From Holophaga foetida DSM 6591 (GTDB taxonomy: Bacteria > Acidobacteriota > Holophagae > Holophagales > Holophagaceae), in assembly GCF_000242615.2 (NCBI RefSeq), contig NZ_KI912268.1, positions 2,322,339 through 2,386,338 of the forward strand: a stretch of 64,000 nucleotides of DNA, read 5' to 3'. How positions within the stretch are numbered: the first letter of the stretch is position 1; each line of letters begins with the position of its first letter. Below, in pieces: positions 16,883 through 26,101 of this stretch. The notes under the pieces were generated by a model. It did no database searches. It saw nothing but the letters and a program-made list of their open reading frames with translations, and had not been told where the DNA came from. Both the position numbers and the translations under genes were made by a program.

Positions 16883-16895
16883 TAAGGAGGGTGAT

Positions 16896-17255
16896 ATGTG
16901 CGTCATGATCGCAGGGGGGGACCGGATCGATACCATTGCGAACTATCTGCGCAGCCTGGGGGCAGACGAGGTTTTGCACCGGAGCTGTCGCAAGGAGTCC
17001 GAGGCCTCCCACCCCCTCCCCCAGCGCCTGGACTGCCTGCTCATGCTCACGTCCTACCTGGGACATGCCTCCATGCAGCGACTCCGCAGGGAGGCCAAGC
17101 GAATCGGAGTTCCGGTGCTCTACGCCAAGCGGTCCGTGCTGGATGTGGCCACGCAGTGCGAGGGCCCTGCCTGCCCCATGTGGAGGGAATGCACTAAGCC
17201 GCTGTCCAGAAATAACCTGAACAAACATTCAGAGGAGCAGCATAAGCGGCCGTAA
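16896..17255 (+). CDS. DUF2325 protein
   Basis: A 119-aa cytosolic protein. It starts MCVMIAGGDRIDTIANYL and contains a RLDCLLMLTSYLGHASMQRLRREAKRIG core, as in the DUF2325 family: a Rossmann-like fold that often has nearby Cys residues (here CEGPACPMWREC and single Cys at 2, 50). The function is unknown. Ribosome site AAGGAGG, 5 nt before the ATG. A 19-bp palindrome in its promoter suggests metal-dependent control. A long in-frame ORF starting at 16539 is not the gene. Confidence 0.85.
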   Translation: MCVMIAGGDRIDTIANYLRSLGADEVLHRSCRKESEASHPLPQRLDCLLMLTSYLGHASMQRLRREAKRIGVPVLYAKRSVLDVATQCEGPACPMWRECTKPLSRNNLNKHSEEQHKRP

Positions 17256-17286
17256 CGGAACAACCCGAACTGCACGGGTTATTCCG
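17256..17286. terminator. Bidirectional hairpin between DUF2325 and MCP genes
   Basis: CGGAACAACCCG and CGGGTTATTCCG pair over 12 positions with one mismatch around a 7-nt loop. It lies in the short gap between two convergent genes. Confidence 0.6.
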
Positions 17287-17295
17287 CGACGGTCC

Positions 17296-18882
17296 CTAGA
17301 GGTTGAACCCCTCCACGATCTTCCGCAGCCCGGAGGCCACCTGGGCCAGATCGTCAGCCGTATGGGAGATTTCCTCCACAGTGGCCGCCAGTTCGTGGGT
17401 CGATGCGGCATTCTGCACCAAGCGCTGGTTGGTCTCCTGCATCATGTGACCGACTTTCTGGCTGGTATGGGCCTGTTCCTTGCTCAACCCTCCGATTTCG
17501 TGAATGCCCGTCGCAATTCCAGAGATCCGCTGGCCGATGGCCTCCAGATTTTCCAAGGTAACCTTCACACTCCCCACCCCGTTCTGGACCGTGGCCTGGG
17601 CGGTCTGGATGAGCTGCTCGATCTCCGTGGCGCTGGCCCGGCTGCGTTCGGCCAGCTTGCGGACTTCTTCGGCCACCACGGCAAAGCCCTTCCCCTGGGC
17701 TCCGGCCTTGGCGGCCTCAATGGCCGCGTTCAGGGAGAGCAGGTTGGTCTGGCGGGCAATGTCCTGAATGACCTTCACCGCCTGGAAGATGCGTCCGGTG
17801 ACCTCCTGGATTTCATCCATGCCGTGGGCAGCCCCCTTGCCGGCCTCGGCCCCGCTGGCGGCTTCATTCACCGCCTGGGCACTCTCACGCTCGGTTTCTT
17901 CGGCGCTCCCTGCCATCGTCTTCACATTGCCGGCGAGCTGGTCCATGGCCTGGAAGACTTGGTCCCCTGCGCGTTTCAGGTCTTCGCTGACCTTGGCGAC
18001 ATCGGCCACAGTCCGGGCCATTTCCTCGGAAGAGGCTGCCAGTTCGGTGCTGCCGGAAGCCACACGGCCCGAGAAGGTGCTGACACGCGTCACGGCCTCC
18101 CGCAGGTTGGCGTTGTATTCATTGAAGGCCAGGGCGGCGGCGCCGATCTCATCCCGGGTTGTCACCTCAAGCGTGCGACGGAGATCACTCTCCTTCAGGC
18201 CCCGGACCAGTTGCTTCAGGGGCTCGACAATGCGATTGGCCACCTTCATGGTAAGCAGGAAGACAATCACCGCCACCACCAGGGATGCGATCAGAATGGC
18301 CCCCATGAAGAGGCGAATCTCCCGCTCGACATCATCCACATAGACCCCGGCCGCCAGCATCCATCCCCATGGATCGTATTTTTTGACATAGCTAATCTTA
18401 GGGAACATGCCCTTCTGGCCGGGCTTGGTGAATTCATATTCGACCACCCGCCCATCGGGGTTCTGAGTAGCTTCAAGCCACTTCTTGTGGATGGCCATGG
18501 AGGGGCCGTCCTTCAGCATGCTGGGGTTATCCACCAGTTCTCCCCGGGGATGCACCTTGAGGAACCCGGACTGATCCTGGACGACGAAGTAGTTGGTCTT
18601 GTCAAAACGGAGGGATCCAAGCATCGCCCTGGCCCCTGCCTCGGCCTGAGGTCGGGTCATCCTCCCGGCCTGGACCTCCCTGTCCATGGCCTGGATGATG
18701 CCGTAGCCCACCTCCACCACCTGACGCATGGAGTCGCGCTTGCCCTGGAGGATGGCGCTTCCCACCCTGGGTACGATGAACCCGAAGATCAGGACAAGGA
18801 AGAGCACCACCGGCACGAAGCTGAGCCCAAGCACCTTCCTGGAGAGGGGGCGCAGTTGCGGAGAGGATGGCTGGCTGCTCAT
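17296..18882 (-). CDS. Methyl-accepting chemotaxis protein
   Basis: A 528-aa inner-membrane chemoreceptor. The start at 18882 gives MSSQPSSPQLRP; the longer in-frame extension is not homologous. TM1 is about residues 18-40. A periplasmic single-Cache (sCache_2-type) domain covers about 45-195 (TNYFVVQDQSGFLKVHP, DPWGWMLAAGVYVDD), TM2 about 200-222, then HAMP (about 223-275). The signalling tip is highly conserved: IQDIARQTNLLSLNAAIEAAK and GFAVVAEEVRKLAERS. Likely ligands of sCache_2 are small organic acids, but none can be named here. It is divergent from the transglycosylase gene. Confidence 0.95.
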   Translation of the reverse strand: MSSQPSSPQLRPLSRKVLGLSFVPVVLFLVLIFGFIVPRVGSAILQGKRDSMRQVVEVGYGIIQAMDREVQAGRMTRPQAEAGARAMLGSLRFDKTNYFVVQDQSGFLKVHPRGELVDNPSMLKDGPSMAIHKKWLEATQNPDGRVVEYEFTKPGQKGMFPKISYVKKYDPWGWMLAAGVYVDDVEREIRLFMGAILIASLVVAVIVFLLTMKVANRIVEPLKQLVRGLKESDLRRTLEVTTRDEIGAAALAFNEYNANLREAVTRVSTFSGRVASGSTELAASSEEMARTVADVAKVSEDLKRAGDQVFQAMDQLAGNVKTMAGSAEETERESAQAVNEAASGAEAGKGAAHGMDEIQEVTGRIFQAVKVIQDIARQTNLLSLNAAIEAAKAGAQGKGFAVVAEEVRKLAERSRASATEIEQLIQTAQATVQNGVGSVKVTLENLEAIGQRISGIATGIHEIGGLSKEQAHTSQKVGHMMQETNQRLVQNAASTHELAATVEEISHTADDLAQVASGLRKIVEGFNL

Positions 18883-18970
18883 GGGGGGCCCCTTTATGTC
18901 TGGAAATATAGGGTTCCAGACTCGGCGGGCAATGATTCCCAGCCCGTGAATACCAGCTATCCTGAAAGAC

Positions 18971-19852
18971 GTGAACTGGCGCCTCCTACCCCTTTCCCTG
19001 CTCACCCTGGCCCTGGCCGGGGCGGGCAAACCTGCATCCAGATCCGGCACGGCCTATCTCTACACGTACTACGATCGCAACGGCAGCCTGGTGATCAACA
19101 ACCTCCCGCCCTCCAGCGTCAAGGGACAAGGGCTCATCCTCAAGCATGTCGGAGTCGGCCATGTCCGACTGGCCATGAGCCGGGTGGAGATGTCCAGGGT
19201 CCTGCGCAGCCCCGAACTCCTCGCCCTGGTGGACGAGATCGCCACGGCCGAGGGAGTGGACCCGTTCCTGGCCCGGGCCATCATCCAGGCCGAGAGCGCC
19301 TTCAACTATCGGGCCCGGAGCAGGGTCGGAGCCCTGGGACTCATGCAGCTCATGCCCCAGACGGCCCAGCGCTTCGGTGTCCTTGACCCCTTCGACCCCC
19401 GCCAGAACATCTCCGGGGGCACCAAGTATCTGCGGTGGTTACTGAACCGCTTCAAGGGGGACACCACCAAGGTGGTGGCAGCCTACAACGCCGGGGAAGG
19501 CGCTGTGGAGCGCCACGGAGGCATTCCCCCTTACAAGGAGACCCGGGCCTATGTACCCAGGGTGCTGGACCTCTACCATCGCAAGCTCGTTCAGCCCGAC
19601 CCTCGGGCCGCTGGATCCATGGCCCTTCTCAAGAAGGGACATGGTGGGTTCAAGGTAGAGGAAAGCCCCGCCAAGGCGCAAAAGAACCCGGAGACCCTCC
19701 TGGCCACCGCCACCCCGGCGGCTCCCACGCCACCGCCGAGGCTGAACACCCGCCTCTATCGCTGGACCGATGATGGCGGACGCTTCCATATCAGCGACCA
19801 GCCTCCCCCGAGGGGAACCCGCGGCGTCAAGGTGACAGGCACTTCGGAATAG
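18971..19852 (+). CDS. Lytic transglycosylase (SLT family) with flanking DUF4124-like repeats
   Basis: A 293-aa exported murein lyase. It has a signal peptide ([18 protein letters not shown]). The SLT domain (about 85-200) shows the catalytic Glu in [13 protein letters not shown], then [28 protein letters not shown] and AYNAGEGAV. Short similar segments flank it: [19 protein letters not shown] near residue 30 and [19 protein letters not shown] near 265; both look like DUF4124-type wall-associated motifs. The start is GTG 18971, 88 bp from the divergent MCP gene. Confidence 0.93.
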   Translation: MNWRLLPLSLLTLALAGAGKPASRSGTAYLYTYYDRNGSLVINNLPPSSVKGQGLILKHVGVGHVRLAMSRVEMSRVLRSPELLALVDEIATAEGVDPFLARAIIQAESAFNYRARSRVGALGLMQLMPQTAQRFGVLDPFDPRQNISGGTKYLRWLLNRFKGDTTKVVAAYNAGEGAVERHGGIPPYKETRAYVPRVLDLYHRKLVQPDPRAAGSMALLKKGHGGFKVEESPAKAQKNPETLLATATPAAPTPPPRLNTRLYRWTDDGGRFHISDQPPPRGTRGVKVTGTSE

Positions 19853-19907
19853 AAACCTTGATCCTTGCGTAGGGTCTGAGAAACTTGTTCTTTGGCCCGG
19901 AGGCATC

Positions 19908-21008
19908 ATGGCAGTTCAGTGCGGCATCGTGGGACTTCCCAACGTTGGGAAATCCACCCTTTTCAATGCCTTGACCCAGGCTGGGGCCGCGAGCGCCAAC
20001 TATCCCTTCTGCACCATCGAACCCAATACCGGGGTGGTGGACGTGCCGGACCAGCGCATGTATGCCCTGGCAGAGATCGTCAACCCCCAGCGGACCCTGC
20101 CCGCGGCCCAGGAGTTCGTGGATATCGCGGGCCTGGTGAGGGGCGCGAGCAAGGGTGAGGGCCTGGGGAACGCCTTCCTGGCCAACATCCGCGAGACGGA
20201 CGCCATCGTCCAGGTGCTGCGCTGCTTCGAAGACGGCGACATCACCCATGTCGAGGGGGCGGTCGATCCCGTGCGGGATCTCGGCATCATCGATACTGAG
20301 CTCATTCTCAAGGACATGGAGTCCGTCGAAAAGGCCCTGGATCGCCACACCAAGACCGCCCGCAGCGGCAACAAGGAGTCCCAGGCCCTGGTGACTGTCC
20401 TGGAGAGGGTCAACGCAGCCCTCAACGAGGGGCTGTGGGCCCGTACCGTGGACCTTAGCAAGGAGGAAGTGCTCCAGCTCAAGCCCTTCTGCCTCATCAC
20501 CATGAAGCCCATGCTCCTGGTGGGCAACATCAGCGAAGGCGACATTCCCAACCCCCATGGGAATCCCCATTACGCCGCCCTGGAGAAGGTGGGTGCCGAG
20601 CGGGGCTGCCCCGTCATCGCCATCTGCTCCAAACTCGAGGCTGAAATCCAGGAGTTGAGCCCAGAGGAACGCCCCATGTTCCTGGAGGAGGCAGGGCTTT
20701 CCGAGCCGGGCCTGAACCGTCTCATCCGGGCCTCCTACAGCCTGCTGGGACTCCAGACCTATTTCACTGCTGGCGTGAAGGAGGTCCGGGCCTGGACCAT
20801 CCATATCGGAGACACCGCCCCCCAGGCCGCAGCGGTCATCCACACCGACTTCGAAAAGGGGTTCATCCGAGCCCAGGTCATAAGTTACGAAGACTTCATC
20901 AAGTTCAAAGGTGAGCAGGGTGCCAAGGAAGCGGGCCGCATGCGCTCCGAGGGCAAGGAATATGTCGTCCAGGATGGCGATGTGGTGCACTTCCTGTTCA
21001 ACGTGTAA
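19908..21008 (+). CDS. ychF: Ribosome-binding ATPase YchF
   Basis: A 366-aa Obg-family P-loop protein that uses ATP, linked to ribosome function and oxidative stress responses. The G1 motif is [16 protein letters not shown]3 is [17 protein letters not shown], and the C-terminal TGS domain ends [13 protein letters not shown], diagnostic for YchF. The length is normal. A single gene after the transglycosylase with a 55-bp gap. Confidence 0.97.
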   Translation: MAVQCGIVGLPNVGKSTLFNALTQAGAASANYPFCTIEPNTGVVDVPDQRMYALAEIVNPQRTLPAAQEFVDIAGLVRGASKGEGLGNAFLANIRETDAIVQVLRCFEDGDITHVEGAVDPVRDLGIIDTELILKDMESVEKALDRHTKTARSGNKESQALVTVLERVNAALNEGLWARTVDLSKEEVLQLKPFCLITMKPMLLVGNISEGDIPNPHGNPHYAALEKVGAERGCPVIAICSKLEAEIQELSPEERPMFLEEAGLSEPGLNRLIRASYSLLGLQTYFTAGVKEVRAWTIHIGDTAPQAAAVIHTDFEKGFIRAQVISYEDFIKFKGEQGAKEAGRMRSEGKEYVVQDGDVVHFLFNV

Positions 21009-21047
21009 GCCCGCGCCTGCTAGGCTTGTGGCGTAACCGGACGGCAC

Positions 21048-22313
21048 ATGAATACCACCAAAGGCGGTAAAGCTGGGCGCGAGGCGCCCATCGCGGATCC
21101 CCAGCTCGTCAAGAGCTGCATGGCCGCTTTGCATGCCGAAGGAACCGAATTCCCCATCAAGGTGGAGGGCACCAGCACCCTTCCCTACGCCTCCCAGGCA
21201 GTGGCCCTGGACTGGGAGAAGGGCCAGTTCATCCTGAAGCTGGTCCGGCCCCTGCCCCACGAACTGGCGCTGGGGGCCGTCTTTCGCATGGTCTTCACGG
21301 TGGCCGAACACCGCTACGAGGGCCTGACGACCTTTCGCAGTCGGGAGGCCTACCTCCAGTACCGCTTCGAGATGCCCCAGCAGCTCTTCCACTCGGATCG
21401 CCGTCGGCATCCACGATTCCCCTTCCGCCCCCGGGAATCCGCCTACATCATCGCCCAATCAGGCTCGCTGATGGGACTCGGCGTGGCAGGTCCCCTCGCC
21501 AACATCAGCATGGGTGGGCTAGCCCTTCGGATGGACCGGCTCATACGCCTGGAAGACAAGATGCGGCTGCCGATCCATACGGGCTCCCTTGACGCGGGAA
21601 TGGTCTTCGACCGGGTCCGGCTCCAGGATCTCCCCAGGCTCCCGCTCCTGGAACTGCGAGGAAAAGTCGCCCACATGTCCCCAAGGGGGGAAGAGGTGAT
21701 CCTGGGCCTCGAGTTCGGAGAACTGGGAGAAGAGGAGGCGCGACTCCTCCGGGAATGCCTTGATTTCCGGGAAAAGATCTCCCGTGGGCCCGGTGCTGGG
21801 GTGCGGACCAGCGCCCCAGGAGCAGCGAGTCCGCCCAGGAGCAAGGGCTCCGAAGCCCAGGCTGAGGATGAGAGACCCGAGGAATCCGAAGAGGTGCCGG
21901 AACTTGAGGAGGCCGACAGCCCGCTTCGGATTCTACAGCGGCGCACGACCCGTCTGGGATTGATTCTCGCCGCCTCAGGGACCCGGGAGCATCTCCTAGA
22001 GCTCTTGAAAAAGCACGGCTATCACCGTATCGAGCTGGCCAGAGACCTGGGTCAGGCCAAGGGCGTCTGGGGCCAGGAAGGCCACCGTCCCAGCCTTGTC
22101 TTGGCCGAACTCCCTTCTGCCCCGCAAGCCTTCGAACAGCTCCTGAAGGCCCTGGGGGGAATTCCAGGAGTCCTCCTCAGCGATGCGACCGATCCATCCC
22201 TCATGATGGGCCTGGACAGCCAAACCAGGATCCTCCCACTCAGCCCTTCTTCCGAAGAGGACGAGGAACACTGGATCCGCACCCTGGATGGGCTTGCCGG
22301 CATCGAAAGTTAG
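21048..22313 (+). CDS. PilZ-domain protein with extra C-terminal domain
   Basis: A 421-aa soluble protein likely to bind c-di-GMP. It has a YcgR-N-like region (residues 20-110), then a PilZ domain (about 110-245) with the Arg motif DRRRHPRFPF and ANISMGGLAL ([D/N]xSxxG). A charged linker (Glu/Pro-rich, about 255-305) leads to a Rossmann-like C-terminal part (RLGLILAASGTREHLLELLKK...PSLVLAELPS...GVLLSDATDPSLMM). That part resembles a receiver fold, but the phospho-Asp position is not clear. It converges on the kinase gene. Confidence 0.8.
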   Translation: MNTTKGGKAGREAPIADPQLVKSCMAALHAEGTEFPIKVEGTSTLPYASQAVALDWEKGQFILKLVRPLPHELALGAVFRMVFTVAEHRYEGLTTFRSREAYLQYRFEMPQQLFHSDRRRHPRFPFRPRESAYIIAQSGSLMGLGVAGPLANISMGGLALRMDRLIRLEDKMRLPIHTGSLDAGMVFDRVRLQDLPRLPLLELRGKVAHMSPRGEEVILGLEFGELGEEEARLLRECLDFREKISRGPGAGVRTSAPGAASPPRSKGSEAQAEDERPEESEEVPELEEADSPLRILQRRTTRLGLILAASGTREHLLELLKKHGYHRIELARDLGQAKGVWGQEGHRPSLVLAELPSAPQAFEQLLKALGGIPGVLLSDATDPSLMMGLDSQTRILPLSPSSEEDEEHWIRTLDGLAGIES

Positions 22314-22339
22314 GTCCCACCCCGTCGCCGCTCCGCTGG

Positions 22340-24532
22340 CTACTTCCGAACCGGGGCCAGTTTCACCACATTGCCCTCGGGACCGATGCGAAGCAGATCG
22401 TCCTCGATGCGATTACCGCCCCGCAGGACTGGGTCCGAGGCGTCCTTGGCCAAGAGAATGCCCCCCCGGGCGTTCCGGTGAACCACGCATTCCTCAAGGG
22501 TGGCTTCACCCTCTTCGAAGAGCAGGAGACCTGTGTCCTGGCCATCCCGAAGGGTGCATCGCACCAGCAGGAGGCTCCCACCGGGCTCCACCTTGGCGCC
22601 GCTGCGGGCATTGCCATAGATCTCACAGCCCTCCAGCACCCCCCGCCCCCTGGCGGAACTCACGACCCCCCAGGAAAGACCGTCGTGCAGTCGGCACTGC
22701 TTGAGCTGGGCCGTCGCCCCCTTGTGCACCAGGAGCCCGGGATGGGTATTGGCGTAAATCTCACAGTCATCCAAGGTGGCGATGCTCTGCTCCATCAGCG
22801 AGATGCCGAAGCCCCCATTGTCGTGAAGGCGGCACTGCTTCAGGTGGAAGGAGGCTCCACCCGTGGCATGGAGCCCGGAACCGGCGTGGCCGCTGAACTC
22901 CGAGTCTTCCAGGAAGACCTGGCTCTTGTCCATGGCCAGCACTCCCGCGAAACGGCTCCCGTGAAGTCTGCTCCTCCGCAGGATCAATCGGCTGTCCCCA
23001 TCAGCCTCCATGCTCCCCCCGGCCAGATCTTCCAGTTCGCAGTCCTCCAGAGTGGCCTGGCTCGCTCCATCCACCTGGACTCCCACACCCTTCCCATTGC
23101 GCAGCGCACTGCGCTTCAGGAGGAGGCTGCTTGCCCCCAGGATCTGGATCTCCGCTGCCCCGTGCCCCCCCAGGATGCAGTCCTCCAGCGTGACGTTGGC
23201 CCCAGCCATGGCTCGGATGCCAATGAGACCCTCGCCCCCGACGGTGCATTTCCGAAGAGTGATTGCGCTTCCGGCACCCTGCAGACTGACAGCGGGCTCA
23301 CCATCCGAGAGGATCTCGCACTGCTCCAGCTCGGCCTGGCCCGAGAGGAGCAGTACCGCTGGGGCCGGATCGGGATCCTTCCCTGGGGTCCAGGCCTTCC
23401 TCAGAGTCAGGCCTTGAATGGAAATTCGGGAGCTCTGAAGGGTCAGGCAGGGGCCCTTGGGGCTCTCGAGAATGATCTGGGAAGGGTCCCCCTCCCCTTG
23501 AATGCTCACATCCTTGTCCACCACCACCGACTCACGGTAGAGCCCTGGAAGAAGGAGGATCTGGACCCCTGCCTCCGCTTGGCGCAGGGCCACCCGAAGA
23601 CTCAGGCAATGGGCCCGCCCGCCCTTTCCGACTATAATTAATTTATCACTTTGAAAGCGCTTGGGAAGGGGACGGGGCCCAGCGGGTGCCGCCTGGACCA
23701 GCACTCCAGGCTGAATGGCCTGCCGGATAGCCGAAGCCAAGTCTTCCGCCGTGGCATATCGATTCTGAGGCTCCCGGTCAAGGGCTTTGGCGACGACAGC
23801 CAGAATCTGAGGGGGCGCATCCTGGGCCTCCCCAGGTTCGATGGGGCCTGGGGTGGACCTCAGGATGGCATTGAGCACCGTGGTGACCGTTTCACCGGAA
23901 AAGGGCTTCCGCCCTCCGGTGATGACCTCGTAGAGCATAACCCCCACGGCGAAAAGATCGGAACTGGGGGTGGCCTTGCCCGTATCCAGATACTCGGGGG
24001 CCATGTAGTTGACCGTCCCCATCCAGACGCCCTTCTGGGTCAGGTCCGATTGGCTGATGAGGGCTACGCCGAAGTCCATGAGCTTGGCCATGGGCTTCCT
24101 TCCCGAGGCCACCAGGATATTGGCGGGCTTGATGTCCCGGTGGACGACCCCCTTGGCGTGGGCATAGCCTAAACCCTCGCAGACCTGAGCCACCAGTTCC
24201 AGGAGTTCGGTCTTGGCCAGCTTTTGCTCCCGGATGAGCGTCTCCAGATCCTCCCCGTGCACGTATTCCATCGCCAGATAGTGCAGCCCCTGGTCCTCAC
24301 CGAACTCGTAGACCGTGACGATGTGGGGATGATTCAGGGATCCGGTGGCCCGGGCCTCTCGCTCGAAGCGCGCCTGGGCCTCCTCCCCGAAGGCGGTGCC
24401 AGGCAGGATGGTCTTGATGGCGACCTCCCGTCCCAGGGCGGGGTCCAAGCCGAGGTAGACCTCACCCATGGCCCCCTTGCCGATGAGACTCCGAATCTGG
24501 AACTTGCCGATCTTCTCTCGCATGCCCCTCAT
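22340..24532 (-). CDS. Ser/Thr protein kinase fused to a right-handed beta-helix
   Basis: A 730-aa protein. A Hanks-type kinase covers about residues 10-270: GKGAMGEVYLG, the VAIK lysine, catalytic HRDIKPANIL, and DFGVALISQ. A Pro-rich linker follows, then from about 330 to the end a pectin-lyase-like beta-helix: many strands of the form ILLPGLYRESVVVDKDVSIQGEGD and repeated ALEDCEL / LKQCRLHDN turns (Cys-rich at turn positions). No membrane segment is seen between them. The two possible starts are ATG 24532 and 24523. The beta-helix could be a ligand-binding or anchoring domain; this is unknown. Confidence 0.88.
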   Translation of the reverse strand: MRGMREKIGKFQIRSLIGKGAMGEVYLGLDPALGREVAIKTILPGTAFGEEAQARFEREARATGSLNHPHIVTVYEFGEDQGLHYLAMEYVHGEDLETLIREQKLAKTELLELVAQVCEGLGYAHAKGVVHRDIKPANILVASGRKPMAKLMDFGVALISQSDLTQKGVWMGTVNYMAPEYLDTGKATPSSDLFAVGVMLYEVITGGRKPFSGETVTTVLNAILRSTPGPIEPGEAQDAPPQILAVVAKALDREPQNRYATAEDLASAIRQAIQPGVLVQAAPAGPRPLPKRFQSDKLIIVGKGGRAHCLSLRVALRQAEAGVQILLLPGLYRESVVVDKDVSIQGEGDPSQIILESPKGPCLTLQSSRISIQGLTLRKAWTPGKDPDPAPAVLLLSGQAELEQCEILSDGEPAVSLQGAGSAITLRKCTVGGEGLIGIRAMAGANVTLEDCILGGHGAAEIQILGASSLLLKRSALRNGKGVGVQVDGASQATLEDCELEDLAGGSMEADGDSRLILRRSRLHGSRFAGVLAMDKSQVFLEDSEFSGHAGSGLHATGGASFHLKQCRLHDNGGFGISLMEQSIATLDDCEIYANTHPGLLVHKGATAQLKQCRLHDGLSWGVVSSARGRGVLEGCEIYGNARSGAKVEPGGSLLLVRCTLRDGQDTGLLLFEEGEATLEECVVHRNARGGILLAKDASDPVLRGGNRIEDDLLRIGPEGNVVKLAPVRK

Positions 24533-24709
24533 TCCGCTTTCACATTCAACAATGCCAGGGACGGCCTCCTTCGCGTCACCCAACCAGAGTGACATCGCCA
24601 GATCAGGCATTCGGATGATCCAGATGAACTGCGTGAATCCTATCCTTCAAGGCGCGAAAAAGCCAGGGCTGTCCTGGTATGCTTGAGGAAACCAGACCCC
24701 GGATCTCTC

Positions 24710-25726
24710 ATGACGGATGCAGCCCAGGCAACCCTTCAGCAAGTCCTCCACAAGTGGGTCGAGGAGCGACACCTAGCCCTCAAGGAGCAACTCGACACCT
24801 CCTTGATGGAGGGGCTCAGACGCTGTCTTGAAGATGATTCCATCATCAAAGGCATCCTGAATACCGTCGAGCCACCCTCCCTGCCCGCCCCCGTCGATTC
24901 CATCGAGAGGCACCTGGGGAAGGGACTGGAACTCCTCGAATCGGCCCAGAGCCAGGGCGAGGTCCTCAAGCGCCTCCTGGAGACAATCCAGCCCTTCGCG
25001 GAACGCTGTGCCCTCTTCGTGGTCAAGCAGGGCATCGCCAGCCTCTACACCTCCCGCGGTTTCGAAGCCGAAGCGCCCCGTCCCGGCTCACCGGTGGTCC
25101 CCCCCTCGGAACTGGAAGCCCTCTTCCAGGGACGCATTCATCGCCTGGATCAGCCCGGCCCCGCGTACGAAGCCCTCCTGCACCCCCTCAGTCGCTTCGA
25201 GGCCCCAGCAGCCTTCATCCTGCCCCTGAAGCTCCGCCGCAAGACCGTGGCCGTGCTCCTGGCCGACAGCGGACACCTTCCCACCCTGGACCACCCCCAC
25301 GCGATCCGAGTCCTGGTCCACACCGCCGAAGCGTGCATCTCCCATCTCGCCGGGCTGAAGGAGGAAGAGCGCAATACCCCGGCGGATTCCCACCCCTCCT
25401 CCATGACCCAGCAGATTCCGGACCCCATCACAGAGACCACGCCACCGGCCCCGGTGGTGGATCCCACGGTGCGGGCCAACGCCGAGCGCAGCGCCCGGGT
25501 GCTGGTGGGCGACATCGAACTGTACTTCCCGGCCAAGGTGGAACAGGGCCGAAGCGCAGGAAACCTCTACGGACTGCTCCGGGATGAACTGGACCGCAGC
25601 CGAGCCTCCTTCGTGGAAAGATACGGCGAGGATCTGGAGCGCCACCACCAGATTTTCCTGTCCACCGTGGTCCAGCAGCTCTGCGGTGGCGACCCCGTCA
25701 AGCTGGGAGCCGCCCCCTGGATTTGA
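24710..25726 (+). CDS. GAF-like sensor protein, function unknown
   Basis: A 338-aa cytosolic protein. ATG 24710 is preferred; an upstream in-frame start at 24683 has no homology support. N-terminal helices cover residues 1-90. A GAF-like alpha/beta region follows (about 90-220: CALFVVKQGIASLYTSRGFEAEAP, FILPLKLRRKTVAVLLADSG), then a Pro/Thr linker. The helical end (ERSARVLVGDIELYFPAKVEQG, then LLRDELDRSRASFVERYG) resembles tails found on several deltaproteobacterial/acidobacterial signalling proteins. No catalytic motif is seen. Confidence 0.65.
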   Translation: MTDAAQATLQQVLHKWVEERHLALKEQLDTSLMEGLRRCLEDDSIIKGILNTVEPPSLPAPVDSIERHLGKGLELLESAQSQGEVLKRLLETIQPFAERCALFVVKQGIASLYTSRGFEAEAPRPGSPVVPPSELEALFQGRIHRLDQPGPAYEALLHPLSRFEAPAAFILPLKLRRKTVAVLLADSGHLPTLDHPHAIRVLVHTAEACISHLAGLKEEERNTPADSHPSSMTQQIPDPITETTPPAPVVDPTVRANAERSARVLVGDIELYFPAKVEQGRSAGNLYGLLRDELDRSRASFVERYGEDLERHHQIFLSTVVQQLCGGDPVKLGAAPWI

Positions 25727-25806
25727 GGAATTCGACACACTTTACGTGACTTTCGCCCCATTCCATGGTAAACCCTTTGACCTTGTAAAGGGATACAGAG
25801 GGGACC

Positions 25807-26100
25807 ATGGCGAATTTGGGTAAAAAATGGATTTGTTTCAGTTGTAGCGCCAAGTTCTACGACTTTGGCAAGCCAGAAGCCACATGCCCCAAGTGCGGCA
25901 CCAGTCAGAAGGATGCCCCCGCCAAACCGCGGGCCATCAAAAAGGAAAAAGTCGCCATCCAGATCGAGGATGACTTCGGAGCCGAGCCGGATCTCGACGC
26001 CGCTGGCGAGGACGGCATTGTCGAAAGCTTCGGCATCACCGGCGCCCGCGCGGAAGGCGTGGACCCCGGAGATCTGAACATGGACGACTACGACGAGTAG
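25807..26100 (+). CDS. FYDLN-acid family protein (TIGR02300-like)
   Basis: A 97-aa protein with an N-terminal zinc-ribbon (WICFSCSAKFYDFGKPEATCPKCGTSQ, four Cys) and an acidic C-terminal half ending DLNMDDYDE. This two-part layout, KKW..C..C..KFYDF...CPKCG plus acidic tail, defines the FYDLN-acid family, of unknown function. The ribosome site is GAGGGGACC. A 6-bp inverted repeat CCCTTT/AAAGGG lies 15-35 bp upstream. It is followed at 1 bp by the deaminase-like gene. Confidence 0.85.
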   Translation: MANLGKKWICFSCSAKFYDFGKPEATCPKCGTSQKDAPAKPRAIKKEKVAIQIEDDFGAEPDLDAAGEDGIVESFGITGARAEGVDPGDLNMDDYDE

Positions 26101-26101
26101 A

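Noticed and set aside
22478..23641. A 387-codon plus-strand frame opposite the kinase/beta-helix gene
   Set aside because: Shadow produced by the GC-rich repeat of the beta-helix; no family features.
25773..25792. CCCTTTGACC...GTAAAGGG inverted repeat before the FYDLN-acid gene as an operator
   Set aside because: Only 6-bp arms; too short to claim.
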